Positions 40,154 to 50,389 of a stretch of 64,000 nt of DNA are shown here, piece by piece. Each line of letters begins with the position of its first letter. Position 1 is the stretch's first letter. The DNA is from Pantoea sp. Cy-639 (GTDB lineage Bacteria > Pseudomonadota > Gammaproteobacteria > Pseudomonadales > Pseudomonadaceae): positions 248,001-312,000 of the forward strand of contig NZ_VWXI01000003.1 of assembly GCF_011752525.1 (NCBI RefSeq), written 5' to 3'. The notes below the pieces were generated by a model. That model had not been told where the DNA came from and searched no databases. It saw only the letters and a list, made by a program, of their open reading frames with translations. Both the position numbers and the translations under genes were made by a program.

Positions 40154-41757
40154 GCGCCAAAGACCCGGATGTGCAGTTTGCGGTAACGGTCGTAGCGACT
40201 GTCGCTGGCGGGAATACCGGCCACGCTGGTGAGGCAGTTGCGACATTCCTGCATGACCTCTGCCGAGGGCGTCTCGCCGCCGATGCGCAACAGCGCCTGG
40301 GCGGTATTCAAGGCGATGCTGATGTTCTTCGGCTGCAGCGACAGTGCCTTGCGGAACATGCCCAGCGCCTCGTTGAGCTGGCCGCCCTGATAGCTGCGCA
40401 CGCCCTGGCGATTGAGGTCCACCGCCTCGGTCACGGCGCCGAGCACGGCAGGGTCGTCGGTCAGCTTGGCCACGCTCTGCATGACCTTGGGGTCGTCGCC
40501 GTAGGTTTCCACGCAGCCCTTGAGGATCGAAGTACCCGCCGCGTCCTGGCCGAGCATCTGCAACTGCTTGGCCACGGTCAGCGCCGCCTCGACCGAGAAG
40601 AACTGCTCCATCTTTTCCAGGCGTTGCATGGCCTGCTCGGTCAGCTTGGCCGCCGTGTCGGGATCGCCGGCCTGCTGCAGGCTGGCGGCCTTCATCAGGC
40701 GGGCCCGGACCTGCAGTCCCTGGTCGTCGACGTTCTCCTTGGCCACTTCACTGAGCACCGCGTTGATCTCGACCCGGGTGCGGGCATCGAGGCCATTGCC
40801 GGTGTTCTTGTTCATCAGCGCCTGGGCCAGGCCGAGGTTGCTTTCGGCATCCTTGTAGCGTGAGCTCTGCCCCTGGTTCACCGCATGGCGATAAGCCTTG
40901 GAAGCACTTTCGAAATCGGCATTGTCCAGGGCCAGCTTGCCCAGCGCCGCCTGGCGGCGCACAGCCAGTGGCGACAGGCGCACGGCTTCTTCGAGCATGT
41001 GCTGGGCACGGCGGTTTTCCCCCTGGGCCACCAGCACCTCGGCCATGCCATCGTACAGGTTGGGCATGATCGGAAACGCCTTGAGCGCCTGCTCGTAGAC
41101 GCCCTGGGCCTGGGCGTTCTGGCCACGCTTGTGCAACAGGCTGCCAAGCGCGGCATAGACCCACGGCTGCGGACGGCTGGCGAGGATGTTCTTGAGAAAC
41201 TTCTCCAATTCGTCGAAACGATTGAGGTCGCGCAAGGCATCGGCGCGGTAGCGCAGGCACAGGGGCGCAAAGCGCGGGTCTTTCTTGCACAGCTCGGCAC
41301 AAGCCGCGAGCACCTCGGCCGGACGGCCACGATCGAGGGCCTGCAGGATAGGCTTGAGCAGTGTCTTGCGCTGCACCAGTTTTTCCAGGCGCTGGGCCAG
41401 GCCGACCCGGTTGAACGGTTTGGTCAGGTAGGCGTCGGGCTCATGCTCGATGGCGCTGAGGACGATTGCCTGGCTGCTCTCGGCCGTGACCATGATGAAC
41501 ACGCACTCATGGCTGATCAGCTTGTCGATGATCAGGTCTTCGAGCACCTGCTGGCCGTTCTTCTTGCCGTCACCCAGGTGGAAGTCCTGAAGGATGAAGT
41601 CGTAACGCTTCTGCCCACACATACGCAGGGCCTGCTCGCCACTGTCGGCGGTGTCCACGTCACGCACGCCCAGTTCACGGAGCATGGAGCGGGTCGACGT
41701 CCGGAAGTCGGTGAAGTCGTCGACGATCAGAAAGCTTTTTTGCCCGTACTGCAGCAT
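40150..41757 (-). CDS. Response regulator with TPR output domain
   Basis: 535 aa. Receiver domain (about 5-130) has IVDDFTD, phospho-acceptor D58 in FILQDFHLG and the TKPF lysine. The rest (about 170-535) is a TPR/superhelical array (repeats around YAALGSLLHKRGQNAQAQGVY, NLYDGMAEVLVAQGENRRA, ALGKLALDNADFESASKAY and near the C-terminus). No DNA-binding or enzymatic output domain, so it should act through protein interaction. Start at 41757 (MLQYGQKSFLIVDD). Co-transcribed with the kinase gene. Confidence 0.9.
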   Translation of the reverse strand: MLQYGQKSFLIVDDFTDFRTSTRSMLRELGVRDVDTADSGEQALRMCGQKRYDFILQDFHLGDGKKNGQQVLEDLIIDKLISHECVFIMVTAESSQAIVLSAIEHEPDAYLTKPFNRVGLAQRLEKLVQRKTLLKPILQALDRGRPAEVLAACAELCKKDPRFAPLCLRYRADALRDLNRFDELEKFLKNILASRPQPWVYAALGSLLHKRGQNAQAQGVYEQALKAFPIMPNLYDGMAEVLVAQGENRRAQHMLEEAVRLSPLAVRRQAALGKLALDNADFESASKAYRHAVNQGQSSRYKDAESNLGLAQALMNKNTGNGLDARTRVEINAVLSEVAKENVDDQGLQVRARLMKAASLQQAGDPDTAAKLTEQAMQRLEKMEQFFSVEAALTVAKQLQMLGQDAAGTSILKGCVETYGDDPKVMQSVAKLTDDPAVLGAVTEAVDLNRQGVRSYQGGQLNEALGMFRKALSLQPKNISIALNTAQALLRIGGETPSAEVMQECRNCLTSVAGIPASDSRYDRYRKLHIRVFGA

Positions 41758-41908
41758 CAACACGACCTGTATTGGAAGAAGAGGGAGAGTGGCGCGTGGC
41801 GATGCAAACCGCCGAAATGTGTATCGGCAGCGGGTCGGGAAAGATGAGCCCGGATAAACGGCGCCTTGGCAATAGCCAAAGGCCACTATCTTAGCGCCCC
41901 GTCATGCC

Positions 41909-44623
41909 TCAGGCCAGCAAGCCCAGGGACTTGGCCCTGGCCACGGCCTGGGTGCGGCGCTCGACGCCGAGCTTGCTGTTGATATGGCTGGCGTGGGTCT
42001 TGACCGTGTGCAGGGAAATGAACAGGCGCTCGCTGATCTGCTGGTTCGAACAGCCCTGAGCGATCAGTTCCAGTACCGCCAGCTCACGGCCACTCAATGC
42101 CTCGGTGCTGGCCCCTGGCGTGGCCGGTATCTCTGGCAGGAGCGCCAGCAGTTCGGCATGCACTGGGCAGGCGGCGCGTACGCCCAGTTGCTCGCGCAGC
42201 CAGTGCGGCTGCTCGCCGATCAAGCGCTGGAACGCCTGCAACGCGCCGCCTTGGGCAGCCTCGAGCGCCTGCCCCAGCAACCGGACGGCCTGCGCCTCCT
42301 GCCCTTCGGCCAGCAGCAAGGCGATCAACTGGCACAGTGCGCTCACCACCAGGGTCATGCCGCCACTGGCCTGACCGCGCTCGACCAGTGCATACAAGCG
42401 TGACTCGGCATCCTTTGCCCGCGCCAGTACCCGCTCGAGCAGGGCCTGTTGCAGTTCGATATGCAACGGCAGCAAGGGATGGAATTCCGGCGCCGCCGCA
42501 GGTTGCTCGCCGCCATAGGTCTGCCCCAGGCGCAACAGCCAGGACTCGGCCAGGTCGGTACGCCCCTGGGCCAGCCACAGCTCGCATTTCACCAGGGTGA
42601 TCATGGCCAGGTAGAAGATCGGCGGTACATCCCAGATATGCATCAGCCGCTCGACCTCGGCCAGTTCGGCGAACGCTTCGGCAAAGCGCCCCTCGCGCCC
42701 GTCGAGCGAAGCGATCACGCAGTGCCCGATCAACACACTGATGTCGCGACAGCTGCGCGCCTCGCTCAGGCCTGCACGCAAGCGGGTGCGCCCCAAGGTG
42801 GGTTGCAGGCTGGCGACCAGCAGATAGCCCTCGTAGAGGGTCAAGCGTGCGCGCACGGCATACAGCCGTTGGCTCGACAGCCCCTGAAGGCGCTGCAACC
42901 CCTGGCGTACCTCGTCCAGCGCTCTGAACACTTCGCCGCGGGCATGCAGCACCCTGGCCCGATCGTAATGCGCCAGGGCTTCGAACAACGGGTTGCCGAC
43001 GCGCTGGGCCAACTCCAGGGCCTCGCGGTTCCAGCCGCGCGCGCGCCAGAAATCGCCATCGGCGATGGCCAGGTTCGACAAGGTCGACAGGCACACCAGG
43101 CGCTGCCCGTAGCGCTTGCATGGCAGGCTCTGCAGCGCCTCGCTGCAGTAGGCCAGCGTACGCTCCCGGTCGCCCCGGCCACGGGCGATGACACCACTGA
43201 GCGCGAGCCACTGGGCCAGCATCGACTTCTGCGCGGTGGCCGAGGGCGCCGGCAGGAAACGGCTCAGGTGCGACGCCAGTTCCTCGGCGGCGTCCAGCTG
43301 GCAGGCCAGGCCCAGCGCCCAGCTATACAGGACGATCAGTCGCGGCGTGCTGATCAGCAGGCTGTCGGGCAAGTCCATTTTCCAGCGCAGCAGCATGCCG
43401 ACGTTCTGCTCGGCCAACAATTGTTCTTCCGACAGGCTTTGTACCAGGTCGGCCGCGACATCCAGATGGCCCGCGCGCAAGGCCTGTTCCACCGCCTCGT
43501 CCAGCAGGCCCTGCCCTTCGAACCAACGGCAGGCCCGCAAGTGCAGATCGGCCAGAGCCCCGGCCTGGCGGCTGCGCAACAGGTCGGAGAACAGGTGGTG
43601 ATAGCGGAACCAGCGCCCATGTTCGTCCAACGGCACCAGGAACACCTGGTGGGCCTGCAGGTAACGCAGGACCTCGGCGCTGTCCTGGCGTTCTCGCAAG
43701 GCATCGCACAGTTCGGCGCAGAAACGCTCCTGGCAGGCGGTGTCGTAAAGGAAGGCCTGCACCGGCGCCGGCAGGATGTCGATGACCTCTTCGAGCAGGT
43801 AGTCACGGATCAGCCCCTCGCCGCCGTGCAACGCCTGGGGCAAAGCATGCTCGTCACCCGACTCGCTGGCGGCCAGCTGCCAGAAGCGCAGGCCAGCGAC
43901 CCAGCCATCGCTACGCTGGATCAGGTTGTCGAGGGCCTGACCCCTGAGCCCCGCAGGCTGGCGACCGACCACCGCAAGGGCTTCGTCGGGGGTCAGGCGC
44001 AGGTCCTGCTCATTGAGTTCGGTCAGCTGACGGGACAGGCGCAGCCGCGCCAGGTGCCAGTCCGGCCGCTGGCGACTGGTCACCAGCAGCAGCAGGCCCG
44101 GCGGCAGATGATTGAGGAAGAACTGCAGGCAACGATCGAGGACCGGTCCTTGCGCGAGGTGGTAGTCATCCAGCACCAGCAATACGGGCGTGTCGGGCTG
44201 CAGATAGAGCGCGAGCTCGTCGAGCAGGCCATCGAGCCACTCCTCATAGGCGAAGGGCTGATGGCGCTGACGCATTTTCAGCAACCCCAGCGCCTGGCCA
44301 CCAAGGGCCGGGCAGAATTGCTGAAGGCCTTCGAGCAAGCGCTCGAGGAAACGGCCAGGATCCGCATCACGCTGGCTCAACCCCAGCCAGAGACTACGCC
44401 AGTGGCTGGGCAGCTCCTGGCAGAATTCGATGGCAAGCGAACTCTTGCCAAACCCTGCCGGCGCATTCACCAGCAGCAACCTCCCCGGCAGTCCTGCCAG
44501 CAGGCGCTGGCACAGGCGAGCCCTGGGAACGTGGGCGTCAGGCAGGGGTGGCCGGAAGAAACGCCCGTCCAGCAAGCCCAAGGCCTGGCTGGCGACTCCA
44601 TGCGTACGGGACAGGTCTGTCAT
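41909..44623 (-). CDS. LuxR-family ATP-dependent regulator (MalT/AlkS-like)
   Basis: 904 aa STAND-type transcription activator. P-loop NAPAGFGKS (54-61), Walker B-like LLVLDDYH (about 147), a winged-helix/NOD region, tetratricopeptide-like effector region (about 370-800), and a C-terminal LuxR HTH (about 842-904, SGRELAVLELIAQGCSNQQI and HTVKTHASHINSKL). Such regulators (AlkS, MalT) bind ATP and a small inducer. It sits upstream of the DUF1329-DUF1302-acyl-CoA ligase genes on the same strand, in the same order as P. aeruginosa PA3921-PA3924 (from memory), so they are its likely targets. Confidence 0.93.
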   Translation of the reverse strand: MTDLSRTHGVASQALGLLDGRFFRPPLPDAHVPRARLCQRLLAGLPGRLLLVNAPAGFGKSSLAIEFCQELPSHWRSLWLGLSQRDADPGRFLERLLEGLQQFCPALGGQALGLLKMRQRHQPFAYEEWLDGLLDELALYLQPDTPVLLVLDDYHLAQGPVLDRCLQFFLNHLPPGLLLLVTSRQRPDWHLARLRLSRQLTELNEQDLRLTPDEALAVVGRQPAGLRGQALDNLIQRSDGWVAGLRFWQLAASESGDEHALPQALHGGEGLIRDYLLEEVIDILPAPVQAFLYDTACQERFCAELCDALRERQDSAEVLRYLQAHQVFLVPLDEHGRWFRYHHLFSDLLRSRQAGALADLHLRACRWFEGQGLLDEAVEQALRAGHLDVAADLVQSLSEEQLLAEQNVGMLLRWKMDLPDSLLISTPRLIVLYSWALGLACQLDAAEELASHLSRFLPAPSATAQKSMLAQWLALSGVIARGRGDRERTLAYCSEALQSLPCKRYGQRLVCLSTLSNLAIADGDFWRARGWNREALELAQRVGNPLFEALAHYDRARVLHARGEVFRALDEVRQGLQRLQGLSSQRLYAVRARLTLYEGYLLVASLQPTLGRTRLRAGLSEARSCRDISVLIGHCVIASLDGREGRFAEAFAELAEVERLMHIWDVPPIFYLAMITLVKCELWLAQGRTDLAESWLLRLGQTYGGEQPAAAPEFHPLLPLHIELQQALLERVLARAKDAESRLYALVERGQASGGMTLVVSALCQLIALLLAEGQEAQAVRLLGQALEAAQGGALQAFQRLIGEQPHWLREQLGVRAACPVHAELLALLPEIPATPGASTEALSGRELAVLELIAQGCSNQQISERLFISLHTVKTHASHINSKLGVERRTQAVARAKSLGLLA

Positions 44624-44819
44624 GGCCGGCTCGTTCTGATTGGAAGTTTTGCGGCGGTACGGATTGTTGCGAGACTAGCGGCAAACGCTACGCATTTGAA
44701 GATGATGTCCGCGCTTTGCGCAAAAAGACTACGACAAAAAGAAACAACGCCGACGAGCATCAACCATACGGATAGGTCGATATCACCCAGTCCGCCAGAA
44801 GAATAACCGCCTGAACAGA

Positions 44820-44843
44820 AACGCCCCGGCAAGCCGGGGCGTT
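44820..44843. terminator. Terminator after the DUF1329 gene
   Basis: AACGCCCCGGC-AA-GCCGGGGCGTT, an 11-bp perfect stem, then GTTTCTGTTC on the minus strand. Separates the DUF1329 gene from the regulator. Confidence 0.75.
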
Positions 44844-44876
44844 CTGGGGGATCACACGGAGTGGACGTTGCTCAGC

Positions 44877-46241
44877 TCAACGAACGCCAGTCTGGCGCAA
44901 GGCTGCCGGCTGGAACTCGGCCTTGCTGGCGCTGAAGCCAAAGTTGTAGGCGCTCTTTTCTTCGTTCTTCATGCCCAGTGCCAGGTAGCGCCCCGACTGC
45001 AGGTCGTAGATCGCTTCAAGGGTGTACCACGGCACCTGCACGTTGTAGTACGGCTGGGCGTGAGCCTCGGACACGCGCCACAGCTGGTTGCGACCGTCGT
45101 ACTGATCGATCACTGCGGCTTGCCAGGTGTCCTCGTCGATATAGAAGTCACGCTTGGCGTAGATGTGCCGCTGACCGGGCTTGAGCGTCGCGACCACGTG
45201 CCAGACACGGCGCAGTTCGTATCGGGTCAGGTCCTGGTTGATGTGGCCGGCCTTGATGATGTCGGCGTACTTGAGTTTCGGATCGTCGAGCTTGTAGGCG
45301 TTGGAGGCGATGTACATCTCCTTCTTGCCTTCGAGCTTCCAGTCATAGCGATCCGGAGCGCCGTTGTACATGTCGAGGTTGTCGGAGGTACGCAGGCCAT
45401 CGGCGGCAGTACCCGGGCCATCGTAGGACACTTGTGGCGCCTGGCGCACGCGGCGCTGGCCGGCGTTGTAGATCCACGCCTTGCGCGGCTCCTTGACCTG
45501 GTCGAGGGTTTCGTGGACCAGCAGGACGGTACCGGCCAGGCGCGCCGGGGCGGTCACTTCCTGCTTGAAATAGAACAGGATGTTGCCCGGATTGCTCGGG
45601 TCGTAGTCCTTCATCTTGTCGCGGAAGACGAACTGGTCCTGGAAGTACACCAGGCTGTACGAGCCGTTCTGCTGCGGGGTGGCCTGGGTCACCAGGCGGG
45701 TCACGCTGCCGCCACGGTAGCGGGTGATGTGGTTCCAGATCACTTCCAGACCGTCCTTGGGAATCGGGAACGGAATGGCCGTGCGGAAGTTCTCCAGGCC
45801 GTTGCCACCGGCGACCAGCGTGGTCTTGGTGGCGTTTTCCCTGATCGCGGCAAAGACGTCGTCCGGCACGGTGGCGCCGCGGTGGGTCTTGTACACCGGG
45901 AGTTTGTAGCTGTCCGGATAGCGCTTGAGCATCGCCAGCTGACCCGGCGAGAGCTTGTCCTTGTACTGCTCGGCGTTTTGCGCGGTGATGGTGAACAGTG
46001 GTTTCTCGCTGCCGTAGGGATCGGACAGGAAACCCTTGCTGTCGACGCTGCCGGCAGACTTCGACAGCGGCTCCCACGGCCCGATCGAGCCATCGGCGTT
46101 GCCAGCCTTCTCCGCGCCCATCGGCGTCAGGGTCGAGCCCAGCTTGGCCGCCTGGTCGGCGGAAACCGCCGCCATGACGCTGGTCGCCAGCAGGGACATG
46201 CCCAGTACACCGGCTTGCAGCAGACGTGAGGTCATTTTCAT
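44877..46241 (-). CDS. DUF1329 family secreted protein
   Basis: 454 aa. Signal peptide (about 1-23, LLATSVMAA) then a long mature domain with the DUF1329 pattern (GGNGLENFRTAIPFPIPKDGLE, WIYNAGQRRVRQAPQV, ARRVWHVVATLKPGQRHIY). No lipobox. Periplasmic or outer-membrane-associated; often lies next to DUF1302, as here. I recall a LolA/LolB-like fold suggestion for this family, which would fit hydrophobic-ligand binding, but cannot verify it. The 232 bp after its end contain no supported gene. Confidence 0.9.
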   Translation of the reverse strand: MKMTSRLLQAGVLGMSLLATSVMAAVSADQAAKLGSTLTPMGAEKAGNADGSIGPWEPLSKSAGSVDSKGFLSDPYGSEKPLFTITAQNAEQYKDKLSPGQLAMLKRYPDSYKLPVYKTHRGATVPDDVFAAIRENATKTTLVAGGNGLENFRTAIPFPIPKDGLEVIWNHITRYRGGSVTRLVTQATPQQNGSYSLVYFQDQFVFRDKMKDYDPSNPGNILFYFKQEVTAPARLAGTVLLVHETLDQVKEPRKAWIYNAGQRRVRQAPQVSYDGPGTAADGLRTSDNLDMYNGAPDRYDWKLEGKKEMYIASNAYKLDDPKLKYADIIKAGHINQDLTRYELRRVWHVVATLKPGQRHIYAKRDFYIDEDTWQAAVIDQYDGRNQLWRVSEAHAQPYYNVQVPWYTLEAIYDLQSGRYLALGMKNEEKSAYNFGFSASKAEFQPAALRQTGVR

Positions 46242-46267
46242 TCTGTTGTCGTCCTGGATCTGAGTGC

Positions 46268-48190
46268 TTAGAAGTTCACGCCGAAGCTGAGGGCGACGAA
46301 GTCGCGATCATCCACGGTGGTGTACTTGCCGTCGAAGAAGTTGGTGTACGACAGGCTCGCCGTGTAGGTGTTCTGGTACTCGGCATCCAGGCCCAGGCTG
46401 ATCGCCTTGCGGCCTTCCTCGAAGTTGCCACCGGGGCCCGGCGAGTAACCGGAGACGTCGTGGGACCAGGCCACGCTCGGGCGCAGGTTCACGCCGGCGA
46501 AGACGTTGTTGTAGTCCCAGATGGCCCGAACGCGATAACCCCAGGAGTCGGTGGTGGTGAAGCCGTCGTTCTCGCAGTAACGGGAAAGGTTGTTCTGATC
46601 GACACCCGCCAGGGTGGTGGCGTTGAGGGTCTGGCAATTGCCATTGGGCAGCGGCCCCGGACCATAGACCGGATCACGCCCGTAGCGCGCCTTGGAACTG
46701 CTTTCCAGCCCACCCACGTGCGTCCAGCCCACCTCGCCCACCATGGTCAGGCGCTCGGCACCCATCACCTGGTCGAAGAAGTGGGTGAAGGTGGTCTGCA
46801 GCTGGGTAATTTCCTTGCGCCGGTAGCCGGGCTGGTCAGTGTCCGGGGTGCCCTTCAGGACCGACGTATTGGGATCGAGCGGCGTCAGGCCCGAATACAG
46901 GATATCGGTGGTATTCAACTGCACCGGGGCGTTCGGCCGGTAGCTGATCTCGCCGCTCCAGGCCGTGCCGGTAGGCAGGGTGGTGGAGAAACTCAGGCCA
47001 TACAGGCGAATATCCTCGGGATACTCCACGTAGTAGCTGGAGTTGCCCGCCACATACAACGGCATGAGCTGCTTGAGCAGGGCAGGACTGATCGCGCCAC
47101 CCGGCACACCCGCCCTGGCAAGGGCTGTAGCGAGGTTGGTGGGGTTGTAGAACCGGGCATTGGCACCGCGGCCACTGAAGATCGGCGCACGGCTGTGATA
47201 GTTCATGAAGTAGCCACCGAACTCGGTGTTCAGCGGTTCGTACATGTAGCGCAAGGCCACCCCGAACTGGCCACTGTCCCGGGCATCGCGATCGGCGCCG
47301 CGGCGCACGATCACGCCTTCGTCAGGCGAGCCCCAGCTCACCCCCTGGCTGGTCAGTGCCCGCATGGTCGGCGCGGCGATCGGCCCCAGCCGTCCCGCGA
47401 CAGCCGACTGCTTGGCGAGCACCGCCAGGTTGTTGTTGCAACCGTCGGCGATCACGTCAGGTTGCGAGAAGAAGGTACCGCAGTTGTCGACGACGGTCTG
47501 GTCCCACTCAAGCTGGTAGAACCCCTCTGCCGTCAGGTTGTCGGTCAGGCTCTGCGACAGGTAGAACATGTTGACGGGGATCAGGCCTTCCTTGATCTCC
47601 GCACCCGGGCGACGGAACGCCGACACGTCGATGGGGTTGATGGCGTTGATGCCGCCACCGATGAAGGTACTTTCACCCCAGCTCACCACCTGCTTGCCCA
47701 GGCGCACGGTGCCGGGCAGGTCGCTGATCGAGTAGTTGTGGTAGACGAAGGCATCGAGCAGTTCGGCGCCCGAGGACTTCGCGCCCTCCTTGCGTCCCGA
47801 ATCGCTGATGTCCTTGAACGGGCGGTGTTCATCCTTGAGCTCGAAGTCATACCAGTACTTGCCGCGCACGAATACGCCGGTATCTCCGTACTTGAGTTCG
47901 AGGTCATGGATGCCCTTGAAGATCTTCGAGAAGGTCTCGCCTTTCTTGAAGTTCAGGTGGCCATCGTCGGAGGTCTGCGACAACCCTCTGCCGCCGTTGT
48001 TGGCACCGATGAGGTTCTTGTTGGGATTGGCCGTCGACCAGCTGGCGCCAACGGAGAGCGACGAGTCGAACTGGCCTTCGATTTCCCCGATATTGAAGCT
48101 GACAGCGAAAGCAGGACTTGCGAGCGTAGAAGCGAGGCTGACGGCCAGGGGCAGTCGTGCCCGGCGCCAGAACGGGTTTGCAGATGTCAT
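46268..48190 (-). CDS. DUF1302 family outer-membrane protein
   Basis: 640 aa. Signal peptide (about 1-30, SLASTLASPAFA) then a beta-rich domain with Phe C-terminus (SFGVNF), typical of an outer-membrane barrel. Family motifs: VSFNIGEIEGQFDSSLSVG, LGKQVVSWGES, INAINPIDVSAFRRPGAEIKEG and LGLDAEYQNTYTASLSYTNFF. Starts at 48190 with GGAG nine bases upstream; stops 26 bp before the DUF1329 gene, so both form a two-gene unit. A TATAGT (minus strand, around 48334) in the 330-bp region upstream could be the promoter -10; its -35 is poor, consistent with activator dependence. Confidence 0.9.
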   Translation of the reverse strand: MTSANPFWRRARLPLAVSLASTLASPAFAVSFNIGEIEGQFDSSLSVGASWSTANPNKNLIGANNGGRGLSQTSDDGHLNFKKGETFSKIFKGIHDLELKYGDTGVFVRGKYWYDFELKDEHRPFKDISDSGRKEGAKSSGAELLDAFVYHNYSISDLPGTVRLGKQVVSWGESTFIGGGINAINPIDVSAFRRPGAEIKEGLIPVNMFYLSQSLTDNLTAEGFYQLEWDQTVVDNCGTFFSQPDVIADGCNNNLAVLAKQSAVAGRLGPIAAPTMRALTSQGVSWGSPDEGVIVRRGADRDARDSGQFGVALRYMYEPLNTEFGGYFMNYHSRAPIFSGRGANARFYNPTNLATALARAGVPGGAISPALLKQLMPLYVAGNSSYYVEYPEDIRLYGLSFSTTLPTGTAWSGEISYRPNAPVQLNTTDILYSGLTPLDPNTSVLKGTPDTDQPGYRRKEITQLQTTFTHFFDQVMGAERLTMVGEVGWTHVGGLESSSKARYGRDPVYGPGPLPNGNCQTLNATTLAGVDQNNLSRYCENDGFTTTDSWGYRVRAIWDYNNVFAGVNLRPSVAWSHDVSGYSPGPGGNFEEGRKAISLGLDAEYQNTYTASLSYTNFFDGKYTTVDDRDFVALSFGVNF

Positions 48191-48485
48191 CGACGCTACT
48201 CCATGTACTTTATTGTTATGGCAGTGAGTCCTTCCAGAAACGGCCCGGGCACTCGGCGAAGCAGGCCCCTGCCCAGGACATCGCCCTTGACGTGCGACGC
48301 CCTCCCCCATTCCTGAAAATTCCCTGGCCCGACTATAGCCACCGGTCACAGGTGCTTGATCCCTCGAAAGTGTGATTTATGCCAGGCACCGGCGACGGGC
48401 CCCTGGTGGCGGGCCTGAATCCGAGGCCGTCGGGAAGCATGGCCTATATTTTTTCTTTTACAAGGCACGGATGGCTCTAGCTTGC

Positions 48486-48511
48486 GGGCCGAGCACATCT
48501 GCGCCCGGCCC
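48486..48511 (-). terminator. Hairpin after acyl-CoA ligase
   Basis: GGGCCGAGC / GCCCGGCCC form a 9-bp stem (one G-T pair) just downstream of the acyl-CoA ligase stop. No T-run follows, so termination is only suggested. Confidence 0.5.
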
Positions 48512-48520
48512 TGGAAAAGG

Positions 48521-50203
48521 CTAGAGAGTGGAGAGGAAGCCGCTACCACTGGCCTGCCATTGGCTGATGTCCAGGCGGATGCGCTTCTTGTCGAGCTTGC
48601 CGACACTGGTCTTGGGAATTTCAGTAACAATGGCGATCTGGCTGGGAATCGCCCACTTGTTGATGTGTCCTTGCTCGACGAAGGGCTTGAGATGCTCCTT
48701 CAAGATGCGGGCGTCGATGGCCTGTCCCTCCCGCACCACCAGCAACGCGAACGGACGCTCGCCCCATTGCGGATCAGGCACGCCGACCACCGCGACCTCG
48801 CGCACCGCCGGGTGACGACTGACCAGGTCCTCCAGATCGAGCGAGGAGATCCATTCGCCTCCGGTCTTGATCACATCCTTGATCCGGTCGCGGATGTCGA
48901 TGAAGCCCATGCCGTCCAGGGTCGCGACGTCACCGGTATGCAACCAGCCACCCTGCCACAGCTCCTCGCTCTTTTCCGGCTCATTGAAGTAGCCCATGGT
49001 CAACCAGGGCGCGCGCAACACCAGCTCGCCCTGGGTTTCGCCATCGGCCGGCAGGAAGCGGCCATTGCCATCGACGATGGCGGCCTCGACCAGCGGCACG
49101 GGCACGCCGGCCTTGATCCGGTAGCTGATGCGCTCGTCCTCGCTGCCGGCCTGCAGCTCATCGTTCAGGTGCGCGGCGCTGATCAACGGGCAGGTCTCGG
49201 ACATGCCGTAGGCGGCCGTGAGCTGCACGCCACGGGCCAGCGCCGCCTCGTACAGCGCGCGGTTGAGCGCGCTGCCGCCGATGATGATCTTCCAGCCGCC
49301 GAAATCCTGGCCGGCGGCCGTCGGGCAGTTGAGCAGCATCTGCAGGATGGTCGGCACGCAATGGGAGAAGGTCACCTTCTCCTCGCGCCACAGGCGGATC
49401 AGCATGTCCGGCTCGTAACGCCCCGGGTAGACCTGCTTGATCCCCATCATGGTCGCCGCGTAGGGGATCCCCCAGGCATGCACGTGGAACATGGGCGTGA
49501 TCGGCATGTAGACATCATTGCTGCTGAGCAACCTGACGCTGTCCAGGCTGCCGAGCACCGAGGTTTCGGCCAGGGTGTGCAGCACCAGCTGGCGATGGGT
49601 GAAGTACACGCCCTTGGGGTTGCCGGTGGTCCCCGTGGTGTAGAAGGTGGTGGCCACCGAGTTCTCGTCGAAGTCGGGAAAGTCGTAGTGCGCACTGGCC
49701 GCTGCCAGCAACTGTTCATACTCGCCGATCAGGCCGGGCAATTCGGCGGTTTTTTCCGCGCCGTCGGTCAGCAGCAGCGTGCCTTGCACCGTGCTCAGCT
49801 GCCCGGCAATCGCCTGGTAGAGCCCGACGAAGTCGCTGTTGACCAGCACGAAGCGGTCCTCGGCGTGGTTCATGGTGTAGAGGATCTGCTCGGGAGACAG
49901 GCGCACGTTGATGGTGTGTACCACCGCGCCGATCATCGGGATGGCGAACATGCACTCCAGGTAGCGGTGGCTGTCCCAGTCCATCACCGCCACCGTGTCG
50001 CCCGCCTTGACCCCGGCGGCGGTGAGCACGTTGGCCAGGCGGGCGATGCGCTCGACCAGTTGCGGGTAGCTGAGGCGGATCTGGTCGCGATAGACGATCT
50101 CGCGGGTCTTCTCGTAGCGGCTGCCGGACATCAGCAGGCGCTTGATCAGCAGCGGGTATTGGTAGGCGCCCTCGGCGGGCTTGATGATGCGCGTCTGCAG
50201 CAT
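48521..50203 (-). CDS. Medium-chain acyl-CoA ligase (AMP-binding, AlkK-like)
   Basis: 560 aa ANL-superfamily enzyme that activates a fatty acid with ATP and CoA. AMP-binding motif [21 protein letters not shown] (keep: [11 protein letters not shown]), substrate/ATP motif [20 protein letters not shown] and the C-terminal [13 protein letters not shown] with catalytic Lys. AlkK-like from length and C-terminus rather than full-length FadD. Nearest neighbours (DUF1302, DUF1329, MalT/AlkS-like regulator) point to acyl or alkyl-lipid use. Stop separated from DUF1302 start by 330 bp. Confidence 0.93.
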   Translation of the reverse strand: MLQTRIIKPAEGAYQYPLLIKRLLMSGSRYEKTREIVYRDQIRLSYPQLVERIARLANVLTAAGVKAGDTVAVMDWDSHRYLECMFAIPMIGAVVHTINVRLSPEQILYTMNHAEDRFVLVNSDFVGLYQAIAGQLSTVQGTLLLTDGAEKTAELPGLIGEYEQLLAAASAHYDFPDFDENSVATTFYTTGTTGNPKGVYFTHRQLVLHTLAETSVLGSLDSVRLLSSNDVYMPITPMFHVHAWGIPYAATMMGIKQVYPGRYEPDMLIRLWREEKVTFSHCVPTILQMLLNCPTAAGQDFGGWKIIIGGSALNRALYEAALARGVQLTAAYGMSETCPLISAAHLNDELQAGSEDERISYRIKAGVPVPLVEAAIVDGNGRFLPADGETQGELVLRAPWLTMGYFNEPEKSEELWQGGWLHTGDVATLDGMGFIDIRDRIKDVIKTGGEWISSLDLEDLVSRHPAVREVAVVGVPDPQWGERPFALLVVREGQAIDARILKEHLKPFVEQGHINKWAIPSQIAIVTEIPKTSVGKLDKKRIRLDISQWQASGSGFLSTL

Positions 50204-50389
50204 GGGTATCCCTTTTCTTCAAAGCGGGCAGGACAGTTCAGGCATCCACTGTAGTTCGGTGACGCACCGGTCAAATCAGCCGAAGGAATGATTTGACCGG
50301 CCAAGGTATGAGCGCGGCCACCGCCGTTGACGAGCGGCGCCCCTGGAACGGACACTGCGCCGACGCCCAGCCCCTCACCGGAGTCCCTG

